A DNA stretch of 64,000 nucleotides from Bacillota bacterium (GCA_023410875.1 JAEYPH010000015.1:1-64000), one strand, 5' to 3'; shown: positions 46,760 to 55,497, counted from the stretch's first letter. The notes: generated from the letters alone by a model not told the origin. Numbers and translations: made by a program.

Positions 46760-46975
46760 AATCCCCCTATTAAGAACGCCAGCCGTTGCTTAACTGGGGG
46801 ATTCCTCGTTGCACTCGGAATGACAGCATGGGGTTTACGACGACACTCAGTCCTGTCATTCTTCGGCCGCGCAGCGGCCGAAGAATCCCCCGAGAACAAC
46901 GGCGTGTGCTCAGGGGATTCCTCGCGGAGTATATCCTGAGCGAAGCCGAAGGGCTCGGAATGACATCAAAAGCAA
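46760..46975. repeat. Dispersed repeat family A, rearranged copy
   Basis: Contains GGGGGATTCCTCGTTGCACT with CGGAATGACAG, then TGTCATTCTTCGGCCGC with a GCGGCCGAAGAATCCCC arm, then CAGGGGATTCCTCGCGGAG and CTCGGAATGACA. These are the half-sites of the 53472-54180 array in alternating orientation. Confidence 0.65.
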
Positions 46976-47123
46976 TGCCTACCATCCTCTTTACATTTTT
47001 GCATTTCCTTGTTAGAATCATTCCAATATTTGCTTACAATGTGACATAGGTTCCACCTCCATCCACGCATCTGTGATATAATAACTGTATCAGTGCATCC
47101 TTCGACAAAACCCGCAACGCAGA

Positions 47124-47135
47124 CTATATATAGTG
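47124..47135 (+). promoter_or_regulatory. NrdR-like box 1
   Basis: CTATATATAGTG fits the core of the NrdR consensus (acaCwAtATaTwGtgt) almost exactly. It lies just upstream of the -35 of nrdD. Confidence 0.6.
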
Positions 47136-47145
47136 GTTTTGGCGG

Positions 47146-47174
47146 TTGACAGCACCAAAATGTAGTGATAAAAT
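47146..47174 (+). promoter_or_regulatory. Promoter of nrdDG
   Basis: TTGACA (47146-47151), 17-bp spacer, TAAAAT (47169-47174). Confidence 0.75.
47156..47167 (+). promoter_or_regulatory. NrdR-like box 2
   Basis: CAAAATGTAGTG matches box 1 at nine of twelve positions and starts exactly 32 bp after it, three helical turns, the usual NrdR pair spacing. It lies inside the promoter spacer. Confidence 0.5.
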
Positions 47175-47221
47175 GACTACCACTCCCAAAAATTGACGCT
47201 GCAAGGAGGCAAAAACCGGCC

Positions 47222-47236
47222 ATGCCCGGCCGGTGA
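47222..47236 (+). CDS. Four-codon leader ORF upstream of nrdD
   Basis: ATG CCC GGC CGG TGA (MPGR) follows the strong ribosome site AAGGAGG (47203-47209). Its stop overlaps an in-frame nrdD GTG at 47233 (GTGA) and lies nine bases before the ATG at 47245. A 7-bp GC stem (ACCGGCC/GGCCGGT, 47215-47234) places its ATG in the loop. It may couple translation to nrdD; alternatively the stem merely brings the ribosome site closer to nrdD. Confidence 0.35.
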   Translation: MPGR

Positions 47237-47244
47237 AAAGCGCA

Positions 47245-49614
47245 ATGATTACAACGATCGTAAAGCGGGACGGACGCTCCGTTCCTTTCAATCTGGAAAA
47301 GATTCACGGCGCCATCGTGAAGGCCATGCGGGCCAGCGGCAACCCCGATGAGGCGCTGGCCATGGAATTGGCCGCCCGCGCAGCCAACCAGGCGGACGCC
47401 GTTAGCGCTGCCCAGGGCGTTGCGCCCACCGTGGAGCAGATACAGGACATCGTGGAGCGCGTGCTCATAGAAGCAGACCTGCCGGAACCCGCCAAGGCCT
47501 ACATCCTCTATCGCGCCGAGCGCACCCGCGCCCGCGAGATGAACACGCGCCTGATGAAGACCTATGAGGAGATCACCCACAGCGCCTCCATCGACAGCGA
47601 CATCAAGCGCGACAACGCCAACATCGACGGCGACACGGCCATGGGTGTCATGCTCAAGTACGGTTCCGAAGGCGCCAAGATCTTCAACGAGATGTACATC
47701 ATCAAGCCGGCCCATGCGCTGGCCCACAAGAGCGGCGACATCCACATCCATGATTTTGACTTCTACACGCTGACGACGACATGCTGCCAGATTGATATAC
47801 AGAAGCTGTTCCACAACGGCTTCTCCACCGGTCACGGTTTTCTGCGGGAGCCCAACGACATCGCCAGCTATTCGGCGCTGACATGCATCGCGATACAGAG
47901 CAACCAGAATGACCAGCACGGAGGCCAGAGCATCCCCAACTTCGACTATGCGCTGGCCGACGGCGTACGCAAGACGTTCACACGCAAATACCGCGACAAC
48001 CTCTCGCGTATCCTCGCCTTCACTCTGCACCCCGACGATGCGGCGGACAGCGCCGGCGTGGCCGCCTCGGTGGAGGCCGCCTATCAGCAGATTTACGGAC
48101 AGGGCGGCGTACGCCCCGAGCTGGACGACGCCAGCGGCTACTGCGCCTTGGAGCACCCCATCCTAAGTAGCAAGTGGGACGGCGAGACCGTGCGGCGTTG
48201 CCAGGCTTTCGCCATGAAGCGCGCCGCCGAGGAGACCGATCGCGCCACGTTCCAGGCCATGGAGGCGCTCATCCACAACCTGAACACGATGCACAGCCGC
48301 GCCGGCGCCCAGGTGCCCTTCAGCTCCATCAACTATGGCACCGACACAAGCCCCGAGGGCCGTATGGTCATCCGCAACATCCTGCTGGCCACCGAGAATG
48401 GCTTGGGCTACGGCGAGACGCCGATCTTCCCCATCCAGATCTTCAAGGTAAAGGACGGCGTTTCTGCAAACCCCGGCGACCCCAACTACGACCTGTTCCA
48501 GCTGGCCTGCCGCACCACGGCCAAGCGGCTGTTCCCGAACTTCTCGTTCCTGGATGCGCCCTTCAACCTGCAATATTATCAACCGGGCCGCACAGAGTCC
48601 GAGGTCGCCTACATGGGCTGCCGCACCCGCGTCATCGCCAACGCCAACGACCCCAGCCGCCAGATCGTCAACGGCCGCGGCAACCTGAGCTTTACGTCCA
48701 TCAACCTGCCGCGCCTGGCCATCTTGAGCAACGGCGATCTGGACGAGTTCAACCGCCGCCTGGACGAGATGATCGACCTCGTGACCGACCAGCTGATGGA
48801 CCGCTTTGAGATACAGTGCCGCAAGAAGGTGCGCAATTTCCCCTTCCTGATGGGCAATGGCATCTGGCTGGATTCCGACAAGCTGGGCCCCGACGACGAG
48901 GCCCGCGAGGTGCTGCGCCATGGCACGCTGACGGTGGGCTTCATCGGCCTGGCCGAGACGCTCATGGTGCTGACCGGCAAGCACCACGGCGAATCAGAGG
49001 AATCCCAGGCGCTGGGCCTGAAGATCGTGGGCCACATGCGCCAGCGTATGGACGACCTGGCTGCCAAGACCCGGCTCAACTTCTCGCTGATCGCCACGCC
49101 CGCCGAGGGCCTATCCGGCCGCTTCGTCGCCATCGACCGCAAGCGCTTTGGCTCCATCCCCGGCGTTACCGATCGCGAGTATTACACGAACTCCTTCCAC
49201 GTGCCCGTGTATCACCCGATCAGCGCCTATGACAAGATCCGCCTGGAGGCCCCTTACCACGCGCTGACCAACGGCGGCCACATCACCTATGTGGAGCTGG
49301 ACGGCGACCCCACGCAGAACGTGCAGGCCATCGAGGCCGTCATCCGCGCAATGAAGGCCAGCGGCGTGGGTTACGGTTCCATCAACCACCCGGTGGACCG
49401 CGACCCGGTTTGCGGCTTCAACGGCGTCATCAACGACGAGTGCCCCAAGTGCCACCGCCATGAGGAGGACGGCCCCGCCTTCGAGCGCATCCGCCGCATC
49501 ACCGGCTATCTCGTGGGCACGCTGGACCGCTTCAACAACGCCAAGCGCGCCGAGGAGCATGATCGGGTCAAACATGTGAACATCGCCCAGACATGCTCGC
49601 TGGAACGGCTGTGA
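47245..49614 (+). CDS. nrdD: Anaerobic ribonucleoside-triphosphate reductase
   Basis: A 789-aa class III reductase making dNTPs from NTPs without oxygen. Residues 1-95 are an ATP-cone (VKRDGRSVPFNLEKIHGAIV). The core includes HIHDFDFYTLTTTCCQIDI, NFSFLDAPFNLQYY and YMGCRTRV. The C-terminus has a zinc CGFNG...CPKC site and the glycyl-radical segment RRITGYLVGTLDRFNNAK. The start may be ATG 47245 or GTG 47233, both poorly preceded by a ribosome site of their own. nrdG overlaps the stop. Confidence 0.95.
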   Translation: MITTIVKRDGRSVPFNLEKIHGAIVKAMRASGNPDEALAMELAARAANQADAVSAAQGVAPTVEQIQDIVERVLIEADLPEPAKAYILYRAERTRAREMNTRLMKTYEEITHSASIDSDIKRDNANIDGDTAMGVMLKYGSEGAKIFNEMYIIKPAHALAHKSGDIHIHDFDFYTLTTTCCQIDIQKLFHNGFSTGHGFLREPNDIASYSALTCIAIQSNQNDQHGGQSIPNFDYALADGVRKTFTRKYRDNLSRILAFTLHPDDAADSAGVAASVEAAYQQIYGQGGVRPELDDASGYCALEHPILSSKWDGETVRRCQAFAMKRAAEETDRATFQAMEALIHNLNTMHSRAGAQVPFSSINYGTDTSPEGRMVIRNILLATENGLGYGETPIFPIQIFKVKDGVSANPGDPNYDLFQLACRTTAKRLFPNFSFLDAPFNLQYYQPGRTESEVAYMGCRTRVIANANDPSRQIVNGRGNLSFTSINLPRLAILSNGDLDEFNRRLDEMIDLVTDQLMDRFEIQCRKKVRNFPFLMGNGIWLDSDKLGPDDEAREVLRHGTLTVGFIGLAETLMVLTGKHHGESEESQALGLKIVGHMRQRMDDLAAKTRLNFSLIATPAEGLSGRFVAIDRKRFGSIPGVTDREYYTNSFHVPVYHPISAYDKIRLEAPYHALTNGGHITYVELDGDPTQNVQAIEAVIRAMKASGVGYGSINHPVDRDPVCGFNGVINDECPKCHRHEEDGPAFERIRRITGYLVGTLDRFNNAKRAEEHDRVKHVNIAQTCSLERL

Positions 49615-50117
49615 GCGCACTGCGACTAGCCGGCGTCATTCGAGAGAGCATCGTGGACGGCCCCGGCATCCGCTACACGGTGTTCGCTCAGGGCTGCCCG
49701 CGGCGCTGCCCCGGCTGCCACAACCCGCAGACGTGGCCCTTCGAGGGCGGCTTCGAGGCCCTGCCGGAGAGGCTGCTGGACGAAATGAAGAAGGACCCGC
49801 TGGTCAGCGGCCTGACGCTGAGCGGCGGCGAACCCTTCAGCCAGCCCGAGGCCATGGCCAAACTGGCCCAGCTGGCCCGCTCCGAAGACTACCACGTCAT
49901 CAGCTACACTGGTTATCTTTATGAGGAGCTGCTGGAGCTGGCAAAGAGCCAGCCTTCCATCATGGACCTGTTGCGCCATGTGGACGTGCTCATCGACGGG
50001 CCCTTCGTGCAGGCGCTCAAGAGCTATGAGCTGCGCTTTCGCGGCTCCTCCAACCAGCGCTCCATCGATGTGGCGGCTTCCTTGGCGGCAGGCCGGGCTG
50101 TGGAGATTTCCATCTGA
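49611..50117 (+). CDS. nrdG: Anaerobic ribonucleotide reductase activating protein
   Basis: A 168-aa radical-SAM activase that installs the glycyl radical on NrdD. The CxxxCxxC cluster motif is CPRRCPGC near residue 30, with LTLSGGEPF (GGE SAM motif) and DVLIDGPFV after. GTG 49611 overlaps the nrdD stop (GTGA) and gives the usual N-terminus; ATG 49593 is the alternative. A terminator follows, so nrdDG is a two-gene unit. Confidence 0.95.
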   Translation: MSALRLAGVIRESIVDGPGIRYTVFAQGCPRRCPGCHNPQTWPFEGGFEALPERLLDEMKKDPLVSGLTLSGGEPFSQPEAMAKLAQLARSEDYHVISYTGYLYEELLELAKSQPSIMDLLRHVDVLIDGPFVQALKSYELRFRGSSNQRSIDVAASLAAGRAVEISI

Positions 50118-50130
50118 CCTAATAAATGCC

Positions 50131-50162
50131 CGAGGGGCGGTCGAAAGGCCGCCCCTCGCTTT
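50131..50162. terminator. Bidirectional terminator between nrdG and MBL genes
   Basis: CGAGGGGCGG/CCGCCCCTCG 10-bp stem with 8-base loop, followed by CTTT on the plus strand. Confidence 0.75.
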
Positions 50163-50167
50163 ACTCG

Positions 50168-50884
50168 TTACGCCAAATCCTTCAATACTTGCAGCGCCTC
50201 AGGGCTGCCCAGGACGCCGCCATGATACAGCACCAACCGCTTCACAGGCAGCCGCGCCAGCCTTTGGGCCGATTGCTGTGCCAACTGCTGGTCCTGGTGG
50301 TAGTGCGACTGCACGCTGAGTTTGCCATCCACTAGGAACAGCGCGTCGCCGGCAATCAGCGTGCCGCTTGCCCGTTCAAACAGACAAATGTGCCCCGGCA
50401 TGTGGCCGGGCGTGTGCAGAACCTCCACCCCGCCGGCTACCGGCAGCACATCGCCATCGGACAATTCTTGATCGATGGGAATCTTGCGATTGGCGTAGGC
50501 TTCCTGGAATTGCCGGACAAAGGCCTGACGCTCCGGCGGCAGGTTATCGAAATCCGCCAGCAGCGCCGCCAGCTTCACCGGCGTCTGCCGCCCGTCGATG
50601 TAAGGCGCCTTTTGGGCGTGGGCCAGCGTGCGGGCATGGGGCGCCTGGGATAGTACGTCCTTGGCGCTGCCGATGTGGTCCATGTCGTGGTGGGTGAATA
50701 CCAGGTCTGTCAGCTGGTTCAATGCAAACCCCTCAGCCTCCATGGCCTGCCGGATCAGTTCCATCTGCATAGGGTAACCGGCATCCACCAGCATCAGCCG
50801 TCCTTCACCCTGCAACAGCACCGGGTGTATAGCACCCCTGGCGCCAACGATATCCAGCATAGCAATGTTATCGGCAATCCTCAT
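50168..50884 (-). CDS. MBL-fold metallo-hydrolase
   Basis: A 238-aa metallo-beta-lactamase-fold enzyme with a complete binuclear site: THHDMDHIG (HxHxDH-type, here HHDMDH), the TPGHMPGHICLF His, IAGDAL Asp, and a late YHGG His. The first motif reads THHDMDH rather than THxHxDH, so metal spacing is slightly altered. Substrate unknown (lactonase, thioesterase or glyoxalase II-like). It is a single gene. Confidence 0.87.
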   Translation of the reverse strand: MRIADNIAMLDIVGARGAIHPVLLQGEGRLMLVDAGYPMQMELIRQAMEAEGFALNQLTDLVFTHHDMDHIGSAKDVLSQAPHARTLAHAQKAPYIDGRQTPVKLAALLADFDNLPPERQAFVRQFQEAYANRKIPIDQELSDGDVLPVAGGVEVLHTPGHMPGHICLFERASGTLIAGDALFLVDGKLSVQSHYHQDQQLAQQSAQRLARLPVKRLVLYHGGVLGSPEALQVLKDLA

Positions 50885-50986
50885 TGGTGTTCCCTCCTGA
50901 AAGAATTCTTTCTTTCCTTCTTACCACCAAACACCGTTCAGGAAAAGACTTGATTTTATCTCGATTTTGTGATATCTTTGATAAGT

Positions 50987-51016
50987 AAAAGCAAGCAGGA
51001 TGGCCTGCTTGCTTTT
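50987..51016 (-). terminator. Terminator of the lactate permease gene
   Basis: AAAAGCAAGCAGG/CCTGCTTGCTTTT stem with a 4-base loop and T4 on both strands, 20 bases past the permease stop. Confidence 0.8.
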
Positions 51017-51036
51017 GTATTACGCAATTTCCTTCA

Positions 51037-52704
51037 TTAAATAATCAGATTCAGACGCAGCAAAATCACCACATAGACCGACAGACACACCGTCAGCAGC
51101 AGCGAGAACGCGAAGGCCGTACGGATAACCTGGTTCTCCTCGCCCAGCTTATCGATGGACGCGGCGGCGTTTTGCAGCTTGGCAGGCGAAATGATGCTGG
51201 CCAGGCCGCCGCCGAAGGCCAGCGCCGCTGCAATAAGCACCAATTGCGGCAGGCCCAGATTCAGGTTCTTGGCCGTCAGCAGCGCGTACTTGCCGAACAT
51301 GCCAATCGTGGAAGCCTCGCTGCCGGTCAGGAAGCCGCCCAGCAACCCGATGAACCCGGCGATGGCCCCGTAGGCCTGGCCGAAGAAGCTGGAAGAGGAA
51401 TCTGCCAGCACCTTTACCATGCTGGGCACCGACCACTGAGCCTGCTGCATCTGGAAACCCGACATGCTCATGATCTCGCCGATGGCGAAGAAGATGGCCG
51501 TGGAGAACACCGGCCGCGGCGCGCGCCGCCCCCAGGTGCGCAGGATGTCGCCCCACTGGGCGCGGCTGGGCTTAAGGATTGGCGCGGCCAGCAGCACCGA
51601 CACGAAGATCCACGTGTAGGCGCTCCACAGCGCCCGCGTGGGGATACCGTTGGTCAGGAAGGCCGCATTGTTCTTGGCCACGTCGGCTGCATACAGCGTC
51701 GCGTCGTTGGCGGCCAGGCCGAAGACCGGCAGCGTCCACTGGCGGTAGAGCAGCTCGAAGAGCGGCTTGGGCAGGTTGAGCGCCAGGATCAGCACGATGA
51801 GCAGCGCCCACGGAGACAGCGCCCGCCACAACGGCATGGCAGCTTCGGCGCGCCGGTCCTCCTCGCTCAATGCGCCGCGGTCGATGAGCTTGCGGCCGGT
51901 CGCTTTCAGGTAAACCATCATCGCGACGATGACGGCAATACCGCAGAACACGCCGGTCAGCGTCACGAGGTTTTCCACACGATTGGTGAAGAAGGACACG
52001 ACGCCCACGACTGCGCCGGTCAGCAGGCAGGGCGCCCAGCCCTCCCGTATGGCCTTCCACCGGCCCACGATCCACAGCATGCTCAGGCCTATGAGTGTGC
52101 TGGTCAGCGGCAGGAACCAGAAGAACACGCCGCCGGCCTGGCTGAGCGTCAGCGCCGTGGCGCCGTCGATGGGGTTGGCCCGCAAAAAGCCGTTGGCGAT
52201 ATCCACAAAGGCCACGATGGGCGCGCCCAGCAGCGCATAGGTGCACAGCGAATCATAGCCGATGGCCGGCAGCGCGATGGCCACATAGGTGGAATAGCCC
52301 ATGGCCAGCAGGATGGGCGGCAGTACGCTGACCGGCGTGGCGCCCACGGCCACCATTAGCGTGCCAAAGCCGATGTTGACCATCATGATCTGCGCGGCGC
52401 GGCTGGCCGGCGACAGCGTCTTTAAGAACACGGTGATGCGGCGGATGGCGCCGGTCTTCTCCATGAATGCCATCTGCAACAGCGAAGCCGCTACGATCAG
52501 CGAAACCGAGAACGAGCGGATGAACCCCGCCAGCGTGGAGCGCAGCACGACCTCCACCGTGGTCTGGAACGCGAACACCGCGACCACCGCGATGACGACC
52601 CACCCCACGATGCCGCTGACGTCGGCGGGGCGCTTCCAGATCAACAGCATGGCCAGTATTACGACGATGGGTAAAAGGGTAAACAAAAGAGACCAATCGG
52701 ACAT
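51037..52704 (-). CDS. L-lactate permease (LctP family)
   Basis: About 555 aa with 12-14 hydrophobic helices, matching the LctP/GlcA lactate-glycolate:proton symporter family (around 550 aa). Landmarks: AASLLQMAFMEKTGAIRRITVFLKTL, VGATPVSVLPPILLAMGYSTYVAIALPAIGYDSLCTYALLGAPIVA, GLLGGFLTGSEASTIGMFG near the C-terminus and FGGGLASIISPAKLQNAAA at the end. It imports or exports lactate. The ATG at 52704 is placed 12 bases after GGAAGG; another in-frame ATG at 52716 overlaps that site. Confidence 0.9.
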   Translation of the reverse strand: MSDWSLLFTLLPIVVILAMLLIWKRPADVSGIVGWVVIAVVAVFAFQTTVEVVLRSTLAGFIRSFSVSLIVAASLLQMAFMEKTGAIRRITVFLKTLSPASRAAQIMMVNIGFGTLMVAVGATPVSVLPPILLAMGYSTYVAIALPAIGYDSLCTYALLGAPIVAFVDIANGFLRANPIDGATALTLSQAGGVFFWFLPLTSTLIGLSMLWIVGRWKAIREGWAPCLLTGAVVGVVSFFTNRVENLVTLTGVFCGIAVIVAMMVYLKATGRKLIDRGALSEEDRRAEAAMPLWRALSPWALLIVLILALNLPKPLFELLYRQWTLPVFGLAANDATLYAADVAKNNAAFLTNGIPTRALWSAYTWIFVSVLLAAPILKPSRAQWGDILRTWGRRAPRPVFSTAIFFAIGEIMSMSGFQMQQAQWSVPSMVKVLADSSSSFFGQAYGAIAGFIGLLGGFLTGSEASTIGMFGKYALLTAKNLNLGLPQLVLIAAALAFGGGLASIISPAKLQNAAASIDKLGEENQVIRTAFAFSLLLTVCLSVYVVILLRLNLII

Positions 52705-52864
52705 AAGGGCTACCATCCTTCCGTTTTGCCGTTGGGGATGCCGGGGCTACCTTGCTACATATCTACAATTCGGTATTCTAGCGAAAGGGGTGAAAAATGT
52801 AAAGAGGCTGCATCGACGAGGTCCCGCCGACACAGCCCCAGTCCTTTTCTGTCACCGACTTATA

Positions 52865-53161
52865 TCAGTCTATGAAGATTTTGCGGTTTTTAGCCTCTTT
52901 GCTGGGGCGGAAGAGCACGAAACGATTGCCGATGGCGAACACGGCCTCTGCGCCCGTGGCCGCGGCCAGCACCTCGCAGGCCTCCCGCGCGCCCAGCGGC
53001 GCCGTGGTCAGCGCCGTCAGCTTGATGAGCTCCCGCGCCTCCAGCGCGTCGTTCACCTGCTTGATCAGGTTATCGTTGATCCCCTGCTTGCCCACCTGGA
53101 AGATCGGCTGCAGGTCATTGGCCAGGGAGCGCAGGGCGCTGCGTTGTTTGGGGGTTAGCAT
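52865..53161 (-). CDS. yhbY: YhbY family RNA-binding protein
   Basis: A 98-aa CRM-domain protein that associates with pre-50S particles. Seen: LTPKQRSALRSLANDLQPIFQVGKQGINDNLIKQVNDALEARELIKL and the GNRFVLFRPSKEAKNR end; the GxxG loop is in VGKQGIND. Normally it follows obg directly; here a GIY-YIG gene and a repeat array intervene. AGGAAAAGACATG gives the start. Confidence 0.93.
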   Translation of the reverse strand: MLTPKQRSALRSLANDLQPIFQVGKQGINDNLIKQVNDALEARELIKLTALTTAPLGAREACEVLAAATGAEAVFAIGNRFVLFRPSKEAKNRKIFID

Positions 53162-53180
53162 GTCTTTTCCTCGATTCTTA

Positions 53181-53459
53181 TCATTGCTTTATTTCTAATT
53201 CCAACCATTGTGGGTTTACAGAAGCTATGAGATCGTTCTTTTTCTTCCTGCTCCAACCCTTTATCTGTTTTTCTCTTATGATTGCATCTTTCACATCGTT
53301 TATCATTTCGTAGTAAACCAGGTCACTGACGTTATATTGAGATGTGAATCCTTCGTTTACCTTACTCTTGTGCTCATGAACCCTGCGTACAAGATCATTG
53401 GTGACCCCTGTGTATACGACGGTACGGTGCTTATTCGTCATGATGTAGACAAAATACAT
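53181..53459 (-). CDS. Small GIY-YIG nuclease
   Basis: A 92-aa single-domain nuclease of the UPF0213/YhbQ type. VYIMTNKHRTVVYTGVTNDL is the GIY-YIG pair (VYI and YTG forms), Arg25/Arg26 and His28/His30 follow, and Glu63 lies in REKQIKGW. No DNA-binding extension. The gene is clearly AT-richer than its neighbours, a sign of transfer. It sits 13 bases from a direct-repeat array and between obg and yhbY. Confidence 0.88.
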   Translation of the reverse strand: MYFVYIMTNKHRTVVYTGVTNDLVRRVHEHKSKVNEGFTSQYNVSDLVYYEMINDVKDAIIREKQIKGWSRKKKNDLIASVNPQWLELEIKQ

Positions 53460-53471
53460 TCTGCCGCCTTA

Positions 53472-54180
53472 CTGTTATTCCGTGCGCAGCAAGAATCCCC
53501 TGAGCTGTACGCCGTTGAATTGGGGGATTCTTCGGGCACTTCGTACCCTCTGAATGACAGGAACGGGTGTCGCCGTACAACCGCACTGTCATTCCGAACG
53601 CAGTGAGGGATCCCCTGAGTTGAACTCCGTTGCATTGGGGGGATTCTTCGGGCACTTCGTGCCCTCTGAATGACAGGAACGGGTGTCGCCGTACAACCTG
53701 TCATTCCGAACGCAGTGATGAATCCCCTGAGCTGTACGCCGTTGCATTGGGGGATTCTTCGGGCGCTGCGCGCCTTCTGAATGACAGGAACGGGTGTCGC
53801 CGTAAAACCTGTCATTCCGAGCGCAGAGAGGAATCCCCTGAGTTGAACTCCGTTGCATTGGGGGATTCTTCGGGCGCTGCGCACCCTCTGAATGACAGAA
53901 CTGGGTGTCGACGTAAAGCCGTACTGTCATTCCGAGTGCAGCGAGGAATCCCCTGATCTGAACGCCGTTGCATTGGGGGATTCTTCGGGCACTTCGTGCC
54001 CTCTGAATGACAGAACTGGATGTCGACGTAAAGCCGTACTGTCATTCCGAGTGCAGCGAGGAATCCCCTGATCTGAACGCCGTTGCATTGGGGGATTCTT
54101 CGGGCACTTCGTGCCCTCTGAATGACAGGAACGGGTGTCGCCGTACAACCTGTCATTCCGAACGCAGTGAGGAATCCCCG
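53472..54180. repeat. GIY-YIG-adjacent direct-repeat array (family A)
   Basis: Left half-site CTGTCATTCCGA occurs at 53586, 53698, 53809, 53924, 54039 and 54150, with a degenerate one at 53472 (spacings 114, 112, 111, 115, 115, 111). Each full unit has CTGTCATTCC...GGAATCCCC at the left and GGGGGATTC...GAATGACAG at the right, so a unit folds as a long imperfect hairpin with inverted termini. The central segment comes in three variants. The units at 53924 and 54039 are identical over about 92 bases. Confidence 0.92.
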
Positions 54181-54191
54181 AAATCAAGAGC

Positions 54192-55457
54192 TCACTCCCA
54201 GAACTCAAACTCCATATCATTCATCCGCACGGTATCGTCGTGCTGTGCGCCCATCTGGCGCAGACACTCCACGATGCCGGTTTCCTCCAGGCGGCGCTCG
54301 AAGAAAGCCATGGACGTGCTGTCGGAGAAGTTGACGCTGTCCAGCAGCTTGTCCACCAAGGGGCCGGTCACTTCGTAAACGTCGCCGACCTTTTCTATGG
54401 ACCAGTCATTGCCGGGCAAGCTCTCCAGCTCCTCCATGTCCTCATGGATGGGCTGCACCGGCGGCAGCTCGGCCAGCTTGCGGGCCACGGCCCGCATCAG
54501 CTCCAGCAGTCCCTTGTTCGTGGCGGCGCTCACGGGGAATACGGGGTATCCCTTGGCGTTGCAGTGGGCGGTCAATTCCTCCAGGAACACCGCGGCATCG
54601 GGCAGGTCCACCTTGTTGGCGGCCACGATCTGGGGCCGCTCGGCCAGCACGGCGCTGTACAGGCGCAGCTCCTCGTTGATCTTATCGAAGTCCTCCATGG
54701 GGTCGCGATCCTCACTGCCGGAGGCGTCCACGACGTGCACCAGCAGCCGCGTGCGCTCCACATGGCGCAGGAAGTCGTGGCCCAGGCCCTCGCCCTTGTG
54801 GGCGTTCTCGATGAGGCCGGGGATGTCGGCCACCAAAAAGCTGCGGCCATCCACTTCGGCCACGCCCAAGTTGGGCGACAATGTGGTGAAGTGATAGTTG
54901 GCGATCTTGGGCCGGGCGCGGGTGACCACCGAGAGCATCGTGGATTTGCCCACGTTGGGAAAGCCCACCAGGCCCACGTCGGCGATGGTCTTGAGTTCCA
55001 GCACCACGTCATAGGCCATGGTCTTCTGCCCCGGCTGAGCAAAGTTGGGGGCCTGGCGCGTGGGTGTGGCATAGTGAATGTTGCCCCAGCCGCCGCGGCC
55101 GCCACGCAGCACCCGGCGGCATTCGCCGGGCGTGCGCATGTCGGCCACCACGCGGTCGGTCTTCTCCTCGCGGATCACAGTGCCCACGGGCACCTTGATG
55201 ATCAGGTCCTCACCGTCGCAGCCAAAGCACTTGTTGGCGCCGCCGTCGGCGCCGCGCTCGGCTTCATAGCTGTGCTGATAGCGGAAATCCAGCAGCGTGC
55301 GCAGGCCCTCGTCGGCCTGGAACAAGATGTCCCCGCCCCGGCCGCCGTCGCCGCCGTCGGGACCGCCCTTCTGCACAAACAGCTCCCGGTAGAAGCTGAC
55401 CTTGCCGTTGCCGCCGTCACCGGACTTTATTTTGATTTTAGCTTTATCTACAAACAT
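54192..55457 (-). CDS. obg: GTPase ObgE/CgtA
   Basis: A 421-aa essential GTPase in ribosome assembly and stress. The N-terminal Gly-rich Obg fold (FVDKAKIKIKSGDGGNGKVSF; GGPDGGDGGRGGDI), then G motifs GFPNVGKST (G1), DIPGLIE (G3), NKVD (G4) and SAAT (G5), then the OCT domain. The ATG at 55457 lacks a nearby ribosome site; a TTG at 55490 is in frame. Next-door yhbY lies beyond the repeat array. Confidence 0.95.
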   Translation of the reverse strand: MFVDKAKIKIKSGDGGNGKVSFYRELFVQKGGPDGGDGGRGGDILFQADEGLRTLLDFRYQHSYEAERGADGGANKCFGCDGEDLIIKVPVGTVIREEKTDRVVADMRTPGECRRVLRGGRGGWGNIHYATPTRQAPNFAQPGQKTMAYDVVLELKTIADVGLVGFPNVGKSTMLSVVTRARPKIANYHFTTLSPNLGVAEVDGRSFLVADIPGLIENAHKGEGLGHDFLRHVERTRLLVHVVDASGSEDRDPMEDFDKINEELRLYSAVLAERPQIVAANKVDLPDAAVFLEELTAHCNAKGYPVFPVSAATNKGLLELMRAVARKLAELPPVQPIHEDMEELESLPGNDWSIEKVGDVYEVTGPLVDKLLDSVNFSDSTSMAFFERRLEETGIVECLRQMGAQHDDTVRMNDMEFEFWE

Positions 55458-55497
55458 GGTATCATTGTGCGCCGTTGGGCGCTTCTCCAATCAAAAA

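Noticed and set aside
53472..54180. CRISPR array
   Set aside because: Units are about 112 bp and almost wholly repeated, with no unique spacers and no cas genes.
53438..54220. Minus- and plus-strand ORFs inside the repeat array
   Set aside because: They translate the repeat in different frames (for example CHSERSEESP-like peptides) and lack start signals.
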